Of a stretch of DNA of 61,892 bases, positions 38,124 through 47,372 are shown one piece after another. The number at the start of each line of letters is the position of its first letter. Position 1 is the stretch's first letter. Made by a program: the position numbers and the translations under genes. A model generated the notes under the pieces. That model was not told the origin of the DNA, did no database searches, and saw only the letters and a program-made list of their open reading frames with translations. Location: NCBI GenBank assembly GCA_902776415.1, contig CACYPY010000001.1, positions 1-61,892 on the forward strand. The letters are read 5' to 3'. This DNA is from an uncultured Ruminobacter sp. Its GTDB lineage: Bacteria > Pseudomonadota > Gammaproteobacteria > Enterobacterales > Succinivibrionaceae.

Positions 38124-39296
38124 TCAGGCCTTTTCGGCTGCGCGCTTTTCAAGAATCTCCACAGCAGGAAGCTTCTTGCCCTCGACGAATTCAAGGAAGG
38201 CACCGCCACCGGTGGAAATGTAGGAAATCCTGTCAGTTACGCCGTACTTCTGAATAGCGTTGATGGTGTCACCGCCGCCGGCTACGGAGAATCCTTCACT
38301 TTCGGCAATGGCTTCAGCCATGGCCTTGGTGCCTGCACCGAACTGATCGAATTCAAATACGCCTACCGGGCCGTTCCAGAGAATGGTCTTGGCATTCTTG
38401 ATGGTGTTGCAGATTTCAGCCATGGTCTTCGGGCCGAGGTCGAAAATCATATCGTCATCGAGAACATCCTTGACGTCCTTGGTTTCGGCAGCGGCACTTT
38501 CGCTGAATTCCTTGCCTACAACCACATCGACAACCTCGGGGATCTTGGTCTCCTTGGCAATCTGGGTGGCTTCATCAACAAGATCATTCTCGTAGAGAGA
38601 CTTGCCCACCTTGTTGCCCTGAGCGGCAATAAAGGTATTGGCAATGCCGCCGCCTACGATCAGGAGGTCAGCGATCTTGGAAAGAGAGTGCAGAACGGTC
38701 AGCTTGGTGGAGACCTTGGAACCGCCTACAATGGCAACCATCGGATGAGCAGGATTGTCCATGGCCTTGCCGAGAGCCTCAAGCTCGGCAGCCAGTAACG
38801 GACCGGCACAGGCAACCGGAGCGAACTGGGCAGCGCCGTAGGTGGTGCCCTGAGCACGGTGAGCGGTACCGAAGGCATCCATCACGAATACGTCGCAGAG
38901 AGCGGCATACTTCTTTGCCAGAGCTTCGTCGTTCTTCTTTTCGCCCTTGTTGAAACGGCAGTTTTCAAGAACAACAACTTCATTCTGATTTACTTCAACA
39001 GGAGTATCAAGATAGTCCTTTACCAGGCGAACCGGCACATCAAGAAGACCCTTCATGTACTCAACTACCGGCTTCAGGGAGAATTCCTCGTTGTATTCGC
39101 CTTCGGTAGGACGGCCCAGATGGGAGGTAACCATAACCCTGGCGCCCTTCTCGAGAGCGAGCTTGATGGTCGGCAGCGTAGCGGTAATGCGCTTGTCAGA
39201 AGCAACCTTGCCATCCTTTAAAGGTACATTCAAATCTGCACGAATAAGAACCCGCTTTCCAGCCAGATCCAAATCAGCCATCTTGATAATAGACAT
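38124..39296 (-). CDS. pgk: Phosphoglycerate kinase
   Basis: A 390-residue glycolytic kinase that makes ATP from 1,3-bisphosphoglycerate. Recognisable parts are [66 protein letters not shown] and [14 protein letters not shown]. The ATG at 39296 gives the family start [16 protein letters not shown] and has AGGA upstream. In E. coli epd precedes pgk; here tkt does, at a distance of about 400 bases. Confidence 0.98.
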   Translation of the reverse strand: MSIIKMADLDLAGKRVLIRADLNVPLKDGKVASDKRITATLPTIKLALEKGARVMVTSHLGRPTEGEYNEEFSLKPVVEYMKGLLDVPVRLVKDYLDTPVEVNQNEVVVLENCRFNKGEKKNDEALAKKYAALCDVFVMDAFGTAHRAQGTTYGAAQFAPVACAGPLLAAELEALGKAMDNPAHPMVAIVGGSKVSTKLTVLHSLSKIADLLIVGGGIANTFIAAQGNKVGKSLYENDLVDEATQIAKETKIPEVVDVVVGKEFSESAAAETKDVKDVLDDDMIFDLGPKTMAEICNTIKNAKTILWNGPVGVFEFDQFGAGTKAMAEAIAESEGFSVAGGGDTINAIQKYGVTDRISYISTGGGAFLEFVEGKKLPAVEILEKRAAEKA

Positions 39297-39702
39297 TGTG
39301 TGATCCTCAACGGAATAAAAGAAAAAACCAAACCGCACCCGAGAAGAGATATCTCCGCAGGCACAGGCTTATTCAGACTGAGTTTATTCTACCCCATTTT
39401 GCCCGCCGTGTCTTTATTCGCAAAGAAATTATCCATTCCCCGGGAAAGGGGCATAACGGCAGCTGTGAATTACAGAAGTTTTCAGAGAATTTCCGGACCA
39501 GCCTGCTGAAAAAAACTCGAAAAACACCTGAAAAACATCTCGGAGAAAGCGATCCGACCTTATCCGGACAGAACCTGAAAACAAAAAAGGGAGGATTTTT
39601 TCATCCCCCCTGTACCCTGTCAGCCCGGGACAGATTGCCTCGGGCCTGCCCCTGTCTTAAGCTGCCGGATCTGCCCTGAGACTTTCCGGCAGCACGCGGC
39701 TT
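39297..39702. other. Spacer between tkt and pgk
   Basis: About 400 bases with the tkt terminator at 39583-39610 and, by position, the promoter of pgk-fbaA. No gene was seen. Confidence 0.5.
39583..39610 (-). terminator. Terminator of tkt
   Basis: On the minus strand GGGGGGAT pairs with ATCCTCCC around GAAAAA, followed by six T. Confidence 0.88.
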
Positions 39703-41697
39703 TCAGTCAAACATGCTTTCTGCCAGAGAAACGGCATTATCCACGGTGAATCCGAAATACTTGAACAGCTTGTCTGCCGGAGCCGACTCTCCGTAGGTAT
39801 CCATGCCGAGAACCTTGCCGTCCAGCCCCACATAGCGATACCAGAAAGAGGATACCCCGGCTTCAATGGCCAGTCTCCTGCGACAGGATGAAGGCAGAAC
39901 ACTCTCGCGGTATTCCGCACTCTGGGCGTCAAAGACTTCGGTGCAGGGCATGGAAACCACCCGGACGGACTTACCGTCATTTTCGATAACGTCGGCAGTC
40001 TTCATGGCCAGCTCCACCTCGGAACCGGTGGCGATAATAATCAGATCCGGATCCTCGGAACCGGCACGGAGCACATAGCCGCCCCGGGCAATATTCTCAA
40101 GCTGCTCCGGAGTGCGTTCCATCTGCGGCAGGCCCTGTCTTGAAAAAATCAGAGCGCTGGGACAATCCCGGGATTCTACGGCCAGCTTCCAGGAAACTGC
40201 AGATTCCACCTGATCGCACGGTCTCCAGGTATTGATGTTCGGAGTCAGTCTCAGAGAGGAAATCTGCTCCACCGGCTGGTGGGTGGGGCCATCTTCACCA
40301 AGGCCGATGGAATCGTGGGTGAACACGTAAATTACCGGCAGCTTCATAAGAGCACTCATCCGGACCGCATTCTTGGCATATTCCATGAAAATCAGGAAGG
40401 TGGCGCCGTACGGAATAAAACCGCCGTGAAGCCAGACGCCGTTCATAATGGCGCTCATGCCGAACTCGCGCACCCCGTAATGGACATAGTTGCCGGAAGC
40501 GTTGTCGGGAGTGATGGACACGGAACCGTCAAACATGGTGAGATTGCTGGGAGCCAGATCCGCAGAACCTCCCAGGAACTCGGGAAGCATGGGGCCGAAG
40601 ACGTTCAGAGTGTTCTGACTGGCCTTTCTGGTGGCAACCTTTACCGGATTGGCCTGCAGGTCCCTGATGTAGGCAACGGACTTTTCAGCCCAGTCTTTCG
40701 GGAGCCTGCGGGACAGACGTCTTTCCAGCTCGGCGGCCAAATCCGGATATTCCTTTCTGTAGCCCTCGAAAAGCTTCTTCCAGGCTTCTTCCTTTGCAGC
40801 TCCGGCTTCTCTGGCATTCCAGGCGGCATAAATATCCTCGGGAATCTCGAAGGGACCGTAATTCCAGCCCAGTTTTTCCTTTGCCAGCAGAATTTCCTCG
40901 TCCCCCAAAGGCGAACCGTGGCACTTCTGGGTTCCCTCCTTATTCGGGGAACCGAAACCGATTACGGTCTTGCAACAGATAATGCTGGGTTTCTCCTTTT
41001 CGTTCTGCGCCTGTCTTACAGCCTCGGCCACGGCCTCGGGATCGTGTCCGTCCACCTTCTGCACGTGCCAGCCGTAGGCCTGGAAACGCAGTGCGGTATC
41101 CTCGGCAAACCAGCCGGATGTCTTGCCGTCAATGGAAATTCCGTTGTCGTCCCAGAAGGCAATAAGCTTGCCCAGCTTCAGGGTGCCGGCCAGGGAACAG
41201 GCTTCATGAGAAACACCTTCCATGAGACAGCCGTCGCCCATGAACACATAGGTGTAGTGGTTTACCACATCATAACCGGGACGGTTGAACTGAGCTCCCA
41301 GAACCTTTTCGGCCAGGGCCATGCCCACCGCATTGGTAATGCCCTGCCCCAAAGGACCGGTAGTGGTTTCAACGCCATCGGTGTAGCCATATTCGGGATG
41401 TCCCGGGGTACGGGATTTAAGCTGTCTGAAATTCCTGAGATCATCAAGGGTCAGATCATAGCCGGAAAGGTGCAGAAGGGAGTACAGGAGCATGGAGCCA
41501 TGACCGTTGGAAAGCACAAAGCGGTCTCTGTTAAACCACTTCGGATTGGCCGGATTGTGATTAAGAAAATCATGCCACAGCACTTCAGCAATGTCGGCCA
41601 TGCCCATGGGGGCCCCGGGATGACCGGAATTTGCCTTCTGAATTGCATCCATACTGAGAGCGCGAATCGCATTGGCCATATCTTTCTTTGTAGCCAT
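39703..41697 (-). CDS. tkt: Transketolase
   Basis: A 664-residue thiamine-diphosphate enzyme of the non-oxidative pentose phosphate pathway. The cofactor and substrate motifs are [18 protein letters not shown] near the start, [37 protein letters not shown] (the GDG...N-type metal site), [10 protein letters not shown], and [19 protein letters not shown] in the pyrimidine domain. AGGAG lies nine bases before the ATG. A terminator-like hairpin ends only about 21 bases upstream of the start, inside what should be its leader. Confidence 0.97.
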   Translation of the reverse strand: MATKKDMANAIRALSMDAIQKANSGHPGAPMGMADIAEVLWHDFLNHNPANPKWFNRDRFVLSNGHGSMLLYSLLHLSGYDLTLDDLRNFRQLKSRTPGHPEYGYTDGVETTTGPLGQGITNAVGMALAEKVLGAQFNRPGYDVVNHYTYVFMGDGCLMEGVSHEACSLAGTLKLGKLIAFWDDNGISIDGKTSGWFAEDTALRFQAYGWHVQKVDGHDPEAVAEAVRQAQNEKEKPSIICCKTVIGFGSPNKEGTQKCHGSPLGDEEILLAKEKLGWNYGPFEIPEDIYAAWNAREAGAAKEEAWKKLFEGYRKEYPDLAAELERRLSRRLPKDWAEKSVAYIRDLQANPVKVATRKASQNTLNVFGPMLPEFLGGSADLAPSNLTMFDGSVSITPDNASGNYVHYGVREFGMSAIMNGVWLHGGFIPYGATFLIFMEYAKNAVRMSALMKLPVIYVFTHDSIGLGEDGPTHQPVEQISSLRLTPNINTWRPCDQVESAVSWKLAVESRDCPSALIFSRQGLPQMERTPEQLENIARGGYVLRAGSEDPDLIIIATGSEVELAMKTADVIENDGKSVRVVSMPCTEVFDAQSAEYRESVLPSSCRRRLAIEAGVSSFWYRYVGLDGKVLGMDTYGESAPADKLFKYFGFTVDNAVSLAESMFD

Positions 41698-41718
41698 CTC
41701 TGTTAACTCCTGAAAAAT

Positions 41719-41746
41719 AAAAAAGCGGCACCCCTGAGGCCTGCCG
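41719..41746 (-). terminator. Terminator-like hairpin just upstream of tkt
   Basis: On the minus strand CGGCA and TGCCG enclose an 11-base loop with an inner GG/CC pair, followed by CTTTTTTATTTTT. It can end the upstream three-gene signalling operon, but it also lies between any possible tkt promoter and the tkt start codon. Confidence 0.55.
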
Positions 41747-41772
41747 AAAAAATCCCGAAAAAAGTTCCCGTT

Positions 41773-41778
41773 ATTGTA
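41773..41778 (-). promoter_or_regulatory. Candidate -10 element for tkt
   Basis: TACAAT on the minus strand, about 75 bases before the tkt ATG. No good -35 element was found, so this is tentative. Confidence 0.3.
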
Positions 41779-41817
41779 TCATGATTTAAACGGCTGTTTT
41801 ACAGTTCGGAGATCATG

Positions 41818-43047
41818 TCACTGATAATACTGCTCTCCGATATCCCGCACTTTTCTGATGGCAGCGTCATAATCAAGCTCCAGCACCTGATCCGATGACG
41901 GAGCTTTCCGTTCCAGCACCCCGGTTTCGATAATGTTCTGATTAAGCCACAGAGGCATATCCTCAAGATATCTGTCGGAAATCGAGCTGTCGGCCGGGAT
42001 TATGAGGCGCATGCGGTTTGAATAAACCGGACCGTAAAAAATTCTGTTAACGCCCTCTTTCATATGGGCAATCTCATTGCGGATCTCAATCTTGCTTTCC
42101 GCCGGAGCATTGTTGTTAAGCTGGGTAAATTCCACCACCTTCTGCCGGTAGTCAAACCAGTAGTTGTGCCAGATTTTTCTCTCACCGTTATTAATGGCGG
42201 AAAAGAAGAATGAATACACAACGCTCATGTTGTAATTGAAGGTGGCCAGCCGGAGATTGCGGATGGCACTGGACTTGTCCCCGAATTCTCCGAAATACAT
42301 AATCCCCTCATTTTCGGCTATCTCGCACCACTGACAGTTGTCAAGAGAGCCGTTAATAATGTCAACGCCGTTGTCCCGTATCAGGTTTTCGGCGGCTTCG
42401 GTTCCCAGAGAATGATCTCCCTTTATCCAAACCAGATGAACCTTGGCAAACGGATTCACCCTTTGCACCCCCAGAGCAAAGGCATTCACCGAACGATCCT
42501 TGTTGTTATGATTAATCTCAGAAATGTACCCCACATGGCCGGTTTTGGTCATCCGTCCGGCCAGGAGCCCCTGCAGATACTTGATTTCGTAGGTGCGGGG
42601 AATGTAGTTTATGACATTGTTTTCCCGGGAATCACCGTCATACATGAAGAAGGTGACCGCAGGATAGGCCCGGAAAAGATTTCCGAGTTCCACATCATAA
42701 ATGAAACCGTGAATAAAAATATGATGATACCCTTTGGAAACATACTCGCTGACAATTCTGGCAATATTGTCAGTCCGGGCATTCTCCACCACGGCAAGCT
42801 CAATTGCCGGAAAATTCCGGGCTGATTCCACAAAACCCCTGAGATGCAGATAGTTTTTCTTGTCAAGCTGCGACAGTCCCTGCTGAATCAGCAGAACCTT
42901 TTCGGTTCCGCTGTCGGAATAGTAACTTTCCCGATAGCCGTCACCGTGCCCCATGGAGGAACTGTAGCCGTCTATGATGAACCAGAGCATCACCGAAAAT
43001 ATCGCAGCATTTATGCACAGAAAGAGAATCCGTCTGTCATACTTCAT
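41818..43047 (-). CDS. Membrane-tethered BMP/PnrA-family binding protein, paralogue 1
   Basis: A 409-residue protein with one N-terminal membrane helix at about 7-25 and no lipobox, so the rest should be a periplasmic domain held at the inner membrane. The domain looks like the BMP family (PnrA, Med), whose known members bind purine nucleosides. It has VLLIQQGLSQLDKKNY at the first strand, IFIHGFIYDVELGNLFRAYPAVTFFMYDG, GHVGYISEINHNNKDRSVNAFALGVQRVNP, VDIINGSLD and GIMYFGEFGD. It is the last of three genes overlapping by four bases (ATGA). Ligand identity is unknown, and no ABC permease or ATPase is nearby. Confidence 0.7.
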   Translation of the reverse strand: MKYDRRILFLCINAAIFSVMLWFIIDGYSSSMGHGDGYRESYYSDSGTEKVLLIQQGLSQLDKKNYLHLRGFVESARNFPAIELAVVENARTDNIARIVSEYVSKGYHHIFIHGFIYDVELGNLFRAYPAVTFFMYDGDSRENNVINYIPRTYEIKYLQGLLAGRMTKTGHVGYISEINHNNKDRSVNAFALGVQRVNPFAKVHLVWIKGDHSLGTEAAENLIRDNGVDIINGSLDNCQWCEIAENEGIMYFGEFGDKSSAIRNLRLATFNYNMSVVYSFFFSAINNGERKIWHNYWFDYRQKVVEFTQLNNNAPAESKIEIRNEIAHMKEGVNRIFYGPVYSNRMRLIIPADSSISDRYLEDMPLWLNQNIIETGVLERKAPSSDQVLELDYDAAIRKVRDIGEQYYQ

Positions 43048-44198
43048 AGCTCGTCAACCCCCTCCGCAAACCAGTCGATGCTGTACATGACATACAGAGG
43101 ATCCAGCTTTTCTCCCTTCTTAACCCGGAGAACTCCGTTATTGTCGTATATCGGTCCGGTAAACACATCAAAACGGGACTGCACCATGAGATTCACAATC
43201 TTGTCCATTTCCGTCAGAGCCCGATCCGGAAGAAGTTTGTAGTTCACATGGCGGATTACCGTGTTTCCCGACTGAAAATCCACCCACTGACTCCCTGCCT
43301 GAAACATCCCCTCGTTAACGGAAGATATAAAGTGCTTGTAATAGACTCCCCAGCGCCAGGAAGCCTCGGCCAGGGAATTCTCGCGATAATAGTGCCCGCC
43401 GTTGCTGCCGTAGGAAATGCAGAGAATGCCGGCATGATAACAGAAGAAATCCACATCATCGGTGTCTATGCTGTGGGTAATGGCCTGAATCTGCGGATAC
43501 CGGTGATAGAGACGCCTGATGGCATCCTGAATCTGCTCGTGGTCATGCCAGGTATTGGCCATTGCCACATGCACCCTGGCATCCGGACGCACATACCGGA
43601 GCCCCATGGCAAAGGCATTCACGTCCCGGTAGGTCTCGGGATTACGCTCCGAGGCAATGAACCCGAATTCCGGAGAATCCACGGCATATCCTGCCAGAAT
43701 TCCGGTAATGTATCTGATATTGTGCATCTTGCCGCTGTAGGAAAGCAGATTCGGCCGCTGCTCCACCCGGTCATCAAAAATTCCGGCAAAGAAATACTGG
43801 GGATACTGCAGGGACTTCTCGTTCACACAGACGGTGAACTCATAGCTGGGTGCCATAATAAGCCCGCCCTTGCCGTGAGTGGACTCCACAAAACGGTCAA
43901 TATAATTGACGCACTTCTGGTAATTAACATTGTCATGAATTTCAGACTGGAGTCCCAGATGATTCACCGCCTCAAGAAGACCGTCAATATGTGCGTCGGC
44001 CCAGGAACTGTCGCCTCTGAAGCCGTTAACCAGGAGCATTACCATCACCTTCTGCTTTGAGGCCAGTTCATCCTCGATAACCACCTTGGTCTTAAAGTCA
44101 TAGTAAAACAGAATCAGTATTGCCAGTCCCATGACAATCAGGGAAAGCATAATCGCCTGAAGCTGATAGTATGCAGCAAACTCTTTGGGGTTCTTCAC
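43044..44198 (-). CDS. Membrane-tethered BMP/PnrA-family binding protein, paralogue 2
   Basis: A 384-residue relative of the downstream gene, with a membrane helix at about 13-33 and a periplasmic BMP-like domain. The motifs are in the same order: VMVMLLVNGFRGDSSWADAHIDGLLEAV, GLIMAPSYEF, YPQYFFAGIFDD, YSGKMHNIRYITGILAGYA, FGFIASERNPETYRDVNAFAMGLRYVRPDARVHV, and GILCISYGSNGG. The two paralogues are clearly diverged, which suggests different ligands or a heteromer. The start is GTG at 44198, overlapping the phosphodiesterase stop by four bases (GTGA), with GAGGGG about eight bases upstream. No other start near the helix is plausible. Confidence 0.7.
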   Translation of the reverse strand: MKNPKEFAAYYQLQAIMLSLIVMGLAILILFYYDFKTKVVIEDELASKQKVMVMLLVNGFRGDSSWADAHIDGLLEAVNHLGLQSEIHDNVNYQKCVNYIDRFVESTHGKGGLIMAPSYEFTVCVNEKSLQYPQYFFAGIFDDRVEQRPNLLSYSGKMHNIRYITGILAGYAVDSPEFGFIASERNPETYRDVNAFAMGLRYVRPDARVHVAMANTWHDHEQIQDAIRRLYHRYPQIQAITHSIDTDDVDFFCYHAGILCISYGSNGGHYYRENSLAEASWRWGVYYKHFISSVNEGMFQAGSQWVDFQSGNTVIRHVNYKLLPDRALTEMDKIVNLMVQSRFDVFTGPIYDNNGVLRVKKGEKLDPLYVMYSIDWFAEGVDEL

Positions 44199-46507
44199 GC
44201 CTTCTGCCCCTCTTCTGTGGTATCACATCTGTCTGTGAAACTTTCGTCCCGCGCCAGAAGCTTTTCAAAATCCTCCAGGGGCATGGGCTTTGCATAGTAA
44301 TAGCCCTGACAGTATTCGCAGCCCAGTCCCCGGAGAATCTCCTTCTGTTCATAAGTTTCGATACCCTCCACCAGGGTGTGGATATTGAAGTGATGCGCAA
44401 TCGAAATGATGTCCTTGATAAGAAGAACGCTCTGAGAACGCTTTTTGCGGACATCAATGCGATCAACGAAGGACTTGTCGATCTTGATGATGTCGAACGG
44501 CATCAGAGAAAGATTCGAAAGTGAGGAATAGCCGGTTCCGAAATCATCCATGGAGATCTTGAAGCCAAGCTTCTTGATTTCGCGCAGCACCTCCTGCACA
44601 TGCCGGACATCATCAATGGTGGCGCTTTCGGTAATTTCAATGTCGATATATGGAACCAGATCCTCGGATCCCTGAATCTGACGCTTAAGCTCGGTAAGCA
44701 GATTGGCGTTCATGAACTGAACCTGAGAACAGTTCACGGAAATGGGAATCTGCCGGTATCCCAGATCTTTCCAGCGCCGCTGACATTCCAGCACCTTTCT
44801 GAAAACAAAGTTGTCTATCAGGGCGATGGAACCGTTTCTCTCAAAAATGGGGATGAACTGATACGGCGGCCGGATCCCTTCAAATTTGTAGTTCCACCTT
44901 ATCAGGGCCTCGGCACCGTAGAGCCGGTTGTTCTTGAGATCATACTTCGGCTGCAGATAAACCAGAAACTCTCCCCGCTCAAGAGCCGGCTGGAGCTCGT
45001 GCTCAATCTGTTCGGATCTGATAATCTCAAGACGCATGGCCTTGTCATAAACAGTGATGGTATGGCATCTGATATTGAGAGCCTTCTGCGTAATGGCGAT
45101 GGCGCAGTTGTCCAGATCATAGTCCAGCCGATCCCCGCCGGTCTCGCTGACAATTTCGTCATCGAAAACGCAGTTGGTGATTCCGGCAACAAAATAGGCC
45201 TTGAAATCCACCCCGGGGATGGTTTCCAGATCCTTCAGGAACTCCCCGATATAATCCCGGACATACTGAATGTCGGCGTTACGGTACAGAATTACAAAAT
45301 AATCCTGAACCCGGGCAATAAACACATCGGGATCGGTAACCCGCCGGAAAATTTCCGCAGAATGAAGTTCAATTCTTTCCGTTTCCTCAAAGCCGTAAAG
45401 CCGCGTTATGTACTGGCGGTTCACCATCTCCAGCTTTACCAGAAACAGATCCTTTCCGTCGAAGCTTCCGGCAATGAATTTGCTGAACACCTCTCTCAGC
45501 CGGGCCTTGCTGAACAGTCCGGTAACTTCGTCCTGATATGCCAGCTTGTAGATTCTCTTCTGATTCTGGTTAACGGTAAACTCGTAGCTCAGAAGAAGAA
45601 TGAGGAGCACCAGAATGGTGGCTACCTCCACCACCAGGAACATGCCCATCACCACCCGGGGGTTGTTGTTTACCACATCCACCGGAATCAGCATGGCATA
45701 GCTCCAGCCGTCAAACTGGGTGGGAGTAATGGAAAGATAGTGCTCGGGGTAGCGATCCACCTTGTAATTGTAAATCTCGTTGACGTTCTGCTCGATGATA
45801 TTCTTCATCTCTCCGGGAGAGGTGACCTGGTAACGCTGGCTGAGAACGTTAAAGGTAAAGTAGGGCAACAGTCTGCCGTCCGTGGAATGGTTGACATAAA
45901 CCACGTCCGAAAGATTGTAGAGCAGGTACGTCATAACCGTTCTTTCGGTTTTGATGAAATTATTTCCCCGGTTCAGATATTCGATAAGCTCATCATCGGA
46001 GGAACGGATGAACATGACATACTTGATGTAGTCGCCGCTGTACACAGGCACCGCAAAAATAACGTCATAGCTGCCGCCGGAGATGGAGGGGGCAATGGTT
46101 ACCACCGAATTTCCCTGAAAGGCTCCGGAGATTTTCTGAAAGACGTCCCGGGAAACCATATCTCCGTGCAGGGTAACACCATGGATATCCACCACTCCCA
46201 CGGTGGAAAAACCGGTGACGTCGGTAACACTCTGCAACGCCTTTATGGAACTGCTGCCGCCGATGTTTTTACTGTCCCCCAGCGTGAGGGCCACCGACTT
46301 CATGGCATCCACAATGCCGGCAAAGCTCTTATTAATGGCCTCGGTTTCAATCAGCGACTGTCTTACAAAATTTTCCTTGACATCACTGTACATAACCTCC
46401 CGGATCTTGTTCTGAAACACCAGGGAAACCACCATAAGGATAACGGTCATAATAACCACTATTATGACGGTCTGACGATAGTTGCGTAAATCACTTAGGC
46501 GAAACAT
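44195..46507 (-). CDS. Periplasmic-sensing c-di-GMP phosphodiesterase (degenerate GGDEF + EAL)
   Basis: A 770-residue inner-membrane signalling protein. Helices at about 13-31 and 285-309 bracket a periplasmic Cache-like domain. The cytoplasmic part has a GGDEF-type domain (about 320-490) in which the signature is replaced by RVQDYF, so it should not make c-di-GMP. The EAL domain (about 505-750) looks complete: GAEALIRW (Glu533), VNCS (Asn592), IEITES, MDDFGTGYSS (Asp654, Asp655), IKIDKSFVD, LVEGIE (Glu714) and CQGYYYAKP (Gln734). It should hydrolyse c-di-GMP to pGpG. It is first in an operon with two BMP-family sensors. Confidence 0.92.
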   Translation of the reverse strand: MFRLSDLRNYRQTVIIVVIMTVILMVVSLVFQNKIREVMYSDVKENFVRQSLIETEAINKSFAGIVDAMKSVALTLGDSKNIGGSSSIKALQSVTDVTGFSTVGVVDIHGVTLHGDMVSRDVFQKISGAFQGNSVVTIAPSISGGSYDVIFAVPVYSGDYIKYVMFIRSSDDELIEYLNRGNNFIKTERTVMTYLLYNLSDVVYVNHSTDGRLLPYFTFNVLSQRYQVTSPGEMKNIIEQNVNEIYNYKVDRYPEHYLSITPTQFDGWSYAMLIPVDVVNNNPRVVMGMFLVVEVATILVLLILLLSYEFTVNQNQKRIYKLAYQDEVTGLFSKARLREVFSKFIAGSFDGKDLFLVKLEMVNRQYITRLYGFEETERIELHSAEIFRRVTDPDVFIARVQDYFVILYRNADIQYVRDYIGEFLKDLETIPGVDFKAYFVAGITNCVFDDEIVSETGGDRLDYDLDNCAIAITQKALNIRCHTITVYDKAMRLEIIRSEQIEHELQPALERGEFLVYLQPKYDLKNNRLYGAEALIRWNYKFEGIRPPYQFIPIFERNGSIALIDNFVFRKVLECQRRWKDLGYRQIPISVNCSQVQFMNANLLTELKRQIQGSEDLVPYIDIEITESATIDDVRHVQEVLREIKKLGFKISMDDFGTGYSSLSNLSLMPFDIIKIDKSFVDRIDVRKKRSQSVLLIKDIISIAHHFNIHTLVEGIETYEQKEILRGLGCEYCQGYYYAKPMPLEDFEKLLARDESFTDRCDTTEEGQKA

Positions 46508-46509
46508 AG

Positions 46510-46537
46510 AACAATTCCGGGGAAAAACAATTCCGGG
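46510..46537 (-). repeat. Two 12-bp direct repeats in the leader of the phosphodiesterase operon
   Basis: AACAATTCCGGG occurs at 46510-46521 and again at 46526-46537, a 16-base period. They lie directly upstream of the start codon and downstream of a possible -10 element (TATACT on the minus strand at 46543-46548). Confidence 0.7.
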
Positions 46538-46625
46538 ATGAGAGTATATCTGAAAAACCTTTAAAATAATGTTTTTCCGGTCATGAAATGACTGGAAGCC
46601 GGCACGCCGATCTGCCGGCGATCAC

Positions 46626-46679
46626 AAAAAACGGCACAACTCTCTCAGATTACCCGAAAAACGGAAGCGCGTGCCGTTT
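46626..46679 (-). terminator. Possible terminator after the MIF-like gene
   Basis: AAACGGCAC and GTGCCGTTT form a nine-pair stem with a long loop of about 35 bases; on the minus strand it is followed by a T-run. The long loop lowers confidence. Confidence 0.4.
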
Positions 46680-46708
46680 CCCGGGGAAAACTCCCCCGGG
46701 GCAACGCA

Positions 46709-47050
46709 TCAGAAGTTGGATCCGTTCCAGCCCCAGTCGGAAACCGGGGTGTAGGTAACATACAGGGCCCCGCCGTCAACCCCGTAGTCTCCTGTAAGAA
46801 TCCGGGTAATCTCCGCAGTCATTCTGGAATAATCCTGGGATGAGGCACTGCCGTACAGGCTTACAGCCACAAAAGCTCCGTCCGGACGTTTTTTGCCGGC
46901 AAACCAGAGATCGGCATCATCGGAAATCGCCACCATAAGATAGCTCTCAGGCTTGTGAATAATCGAAACTGCTTTCCCGAGCGCGGATTTAAGATTCTCC
47001 TTCTGGGAATCGGAAAGCTTTCCGGCAACTCTGACATCAATAAAAGGCAT
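46709..47050 (-). CDS. MIF-like tautomerase family protein
   Basis: A 113-residue protein resembling macrophage migration inhibitory factor and D-dopachrome tautomerase. Pro2, exposed after Met removal, is the catalytic base of the tautomerase superfamily (MPFIDVRV). The C-terminal half matches MIF in pattern: YLMVAISDDADLWFAG, AFVAVSLYG, YSRMTAEITRIL, and LYVTYTPVSDWGWNGSNF against MIF's [20 protein letters not shown]. The ATG at 47050 has GGAG eight bases upstream. The physiological substrate of bacterial MIF-like proteins is generally unknown. It is divergent from metK. Confidence 0.82.
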   Translation of the reverse strand: MPFIDVRVAGKLSDSQKENLKSALGKAVSIIHKPESYLMVAISDDADLWFAGKKRPDGAFVAVSLYGSASSQDYSRMTAEITRILTGDYGVDGGALYVTYTPVSDWGWNGSNF

Positions 47051-47372
47051 AGTCATTCTCCATAACAACAATCAGCAAAGACAGGGAACACCTGACGCGG
47101 TGGCGCATTCCGTAAAACTCCGAAAATGGCAATTCCCTTTTGAAGCCCGCTGGCACGGCCTTCATTATCGGAAAATTACCACCGTTTTTCCAAAAAAAGC
47201 CCCGTCTGACATACCCTGTTTGTGTCTTACTTCCCGAAATCTCCGGCCTGCCCGTTTTTTTTCGGAAAAACCGGAGCAGGTCTTTTCGTGATAAAATCCC
47301 GGCAGAAAAAACGAATGCCATCAGGATTATCCCGGTCTCCCCGGATACTCCGGCAAAATTCAGGAGAAAACC
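47051..47372. other. Divergent spacer between the MIF-like gene and metK
   Basis: About 320 bases; no gene was seen. I looked for MetJ boxes (AGACGTCT repeats) and SAM riboswitch structure in front of metK and saw neither. Confidence 0.45.

Noticed and set aside
40279..41706. An open frame of 475 codons antisense to tkt
   Set aside because: Shadow of the transketolase gene; it covers its catalytic motifs in reverse.
41818..44198. The two BMP-like proteins as parts of a local ABC importer
   Set aside because: No permease or ATPase gene is adjacent; the neighbouring genes are the phosphodiesterase and transketolase, and the proteins have a membrane helix instead of a lipobox.
44600..46489. 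An open frame of 629 codons antisense to the phosphodiesterase gene
   Set aside because: Same reasoning: no domain and no ribosome-binding site, while the opposite strand encodes clear Cache/GGDEF/EAL segments.
47051..47372. SAM riboswitch or MetJ boxes upstream of metK
   Set aside because: No repeated AGACGTCT-type boxes and no recognisable riboswitch core were seen.
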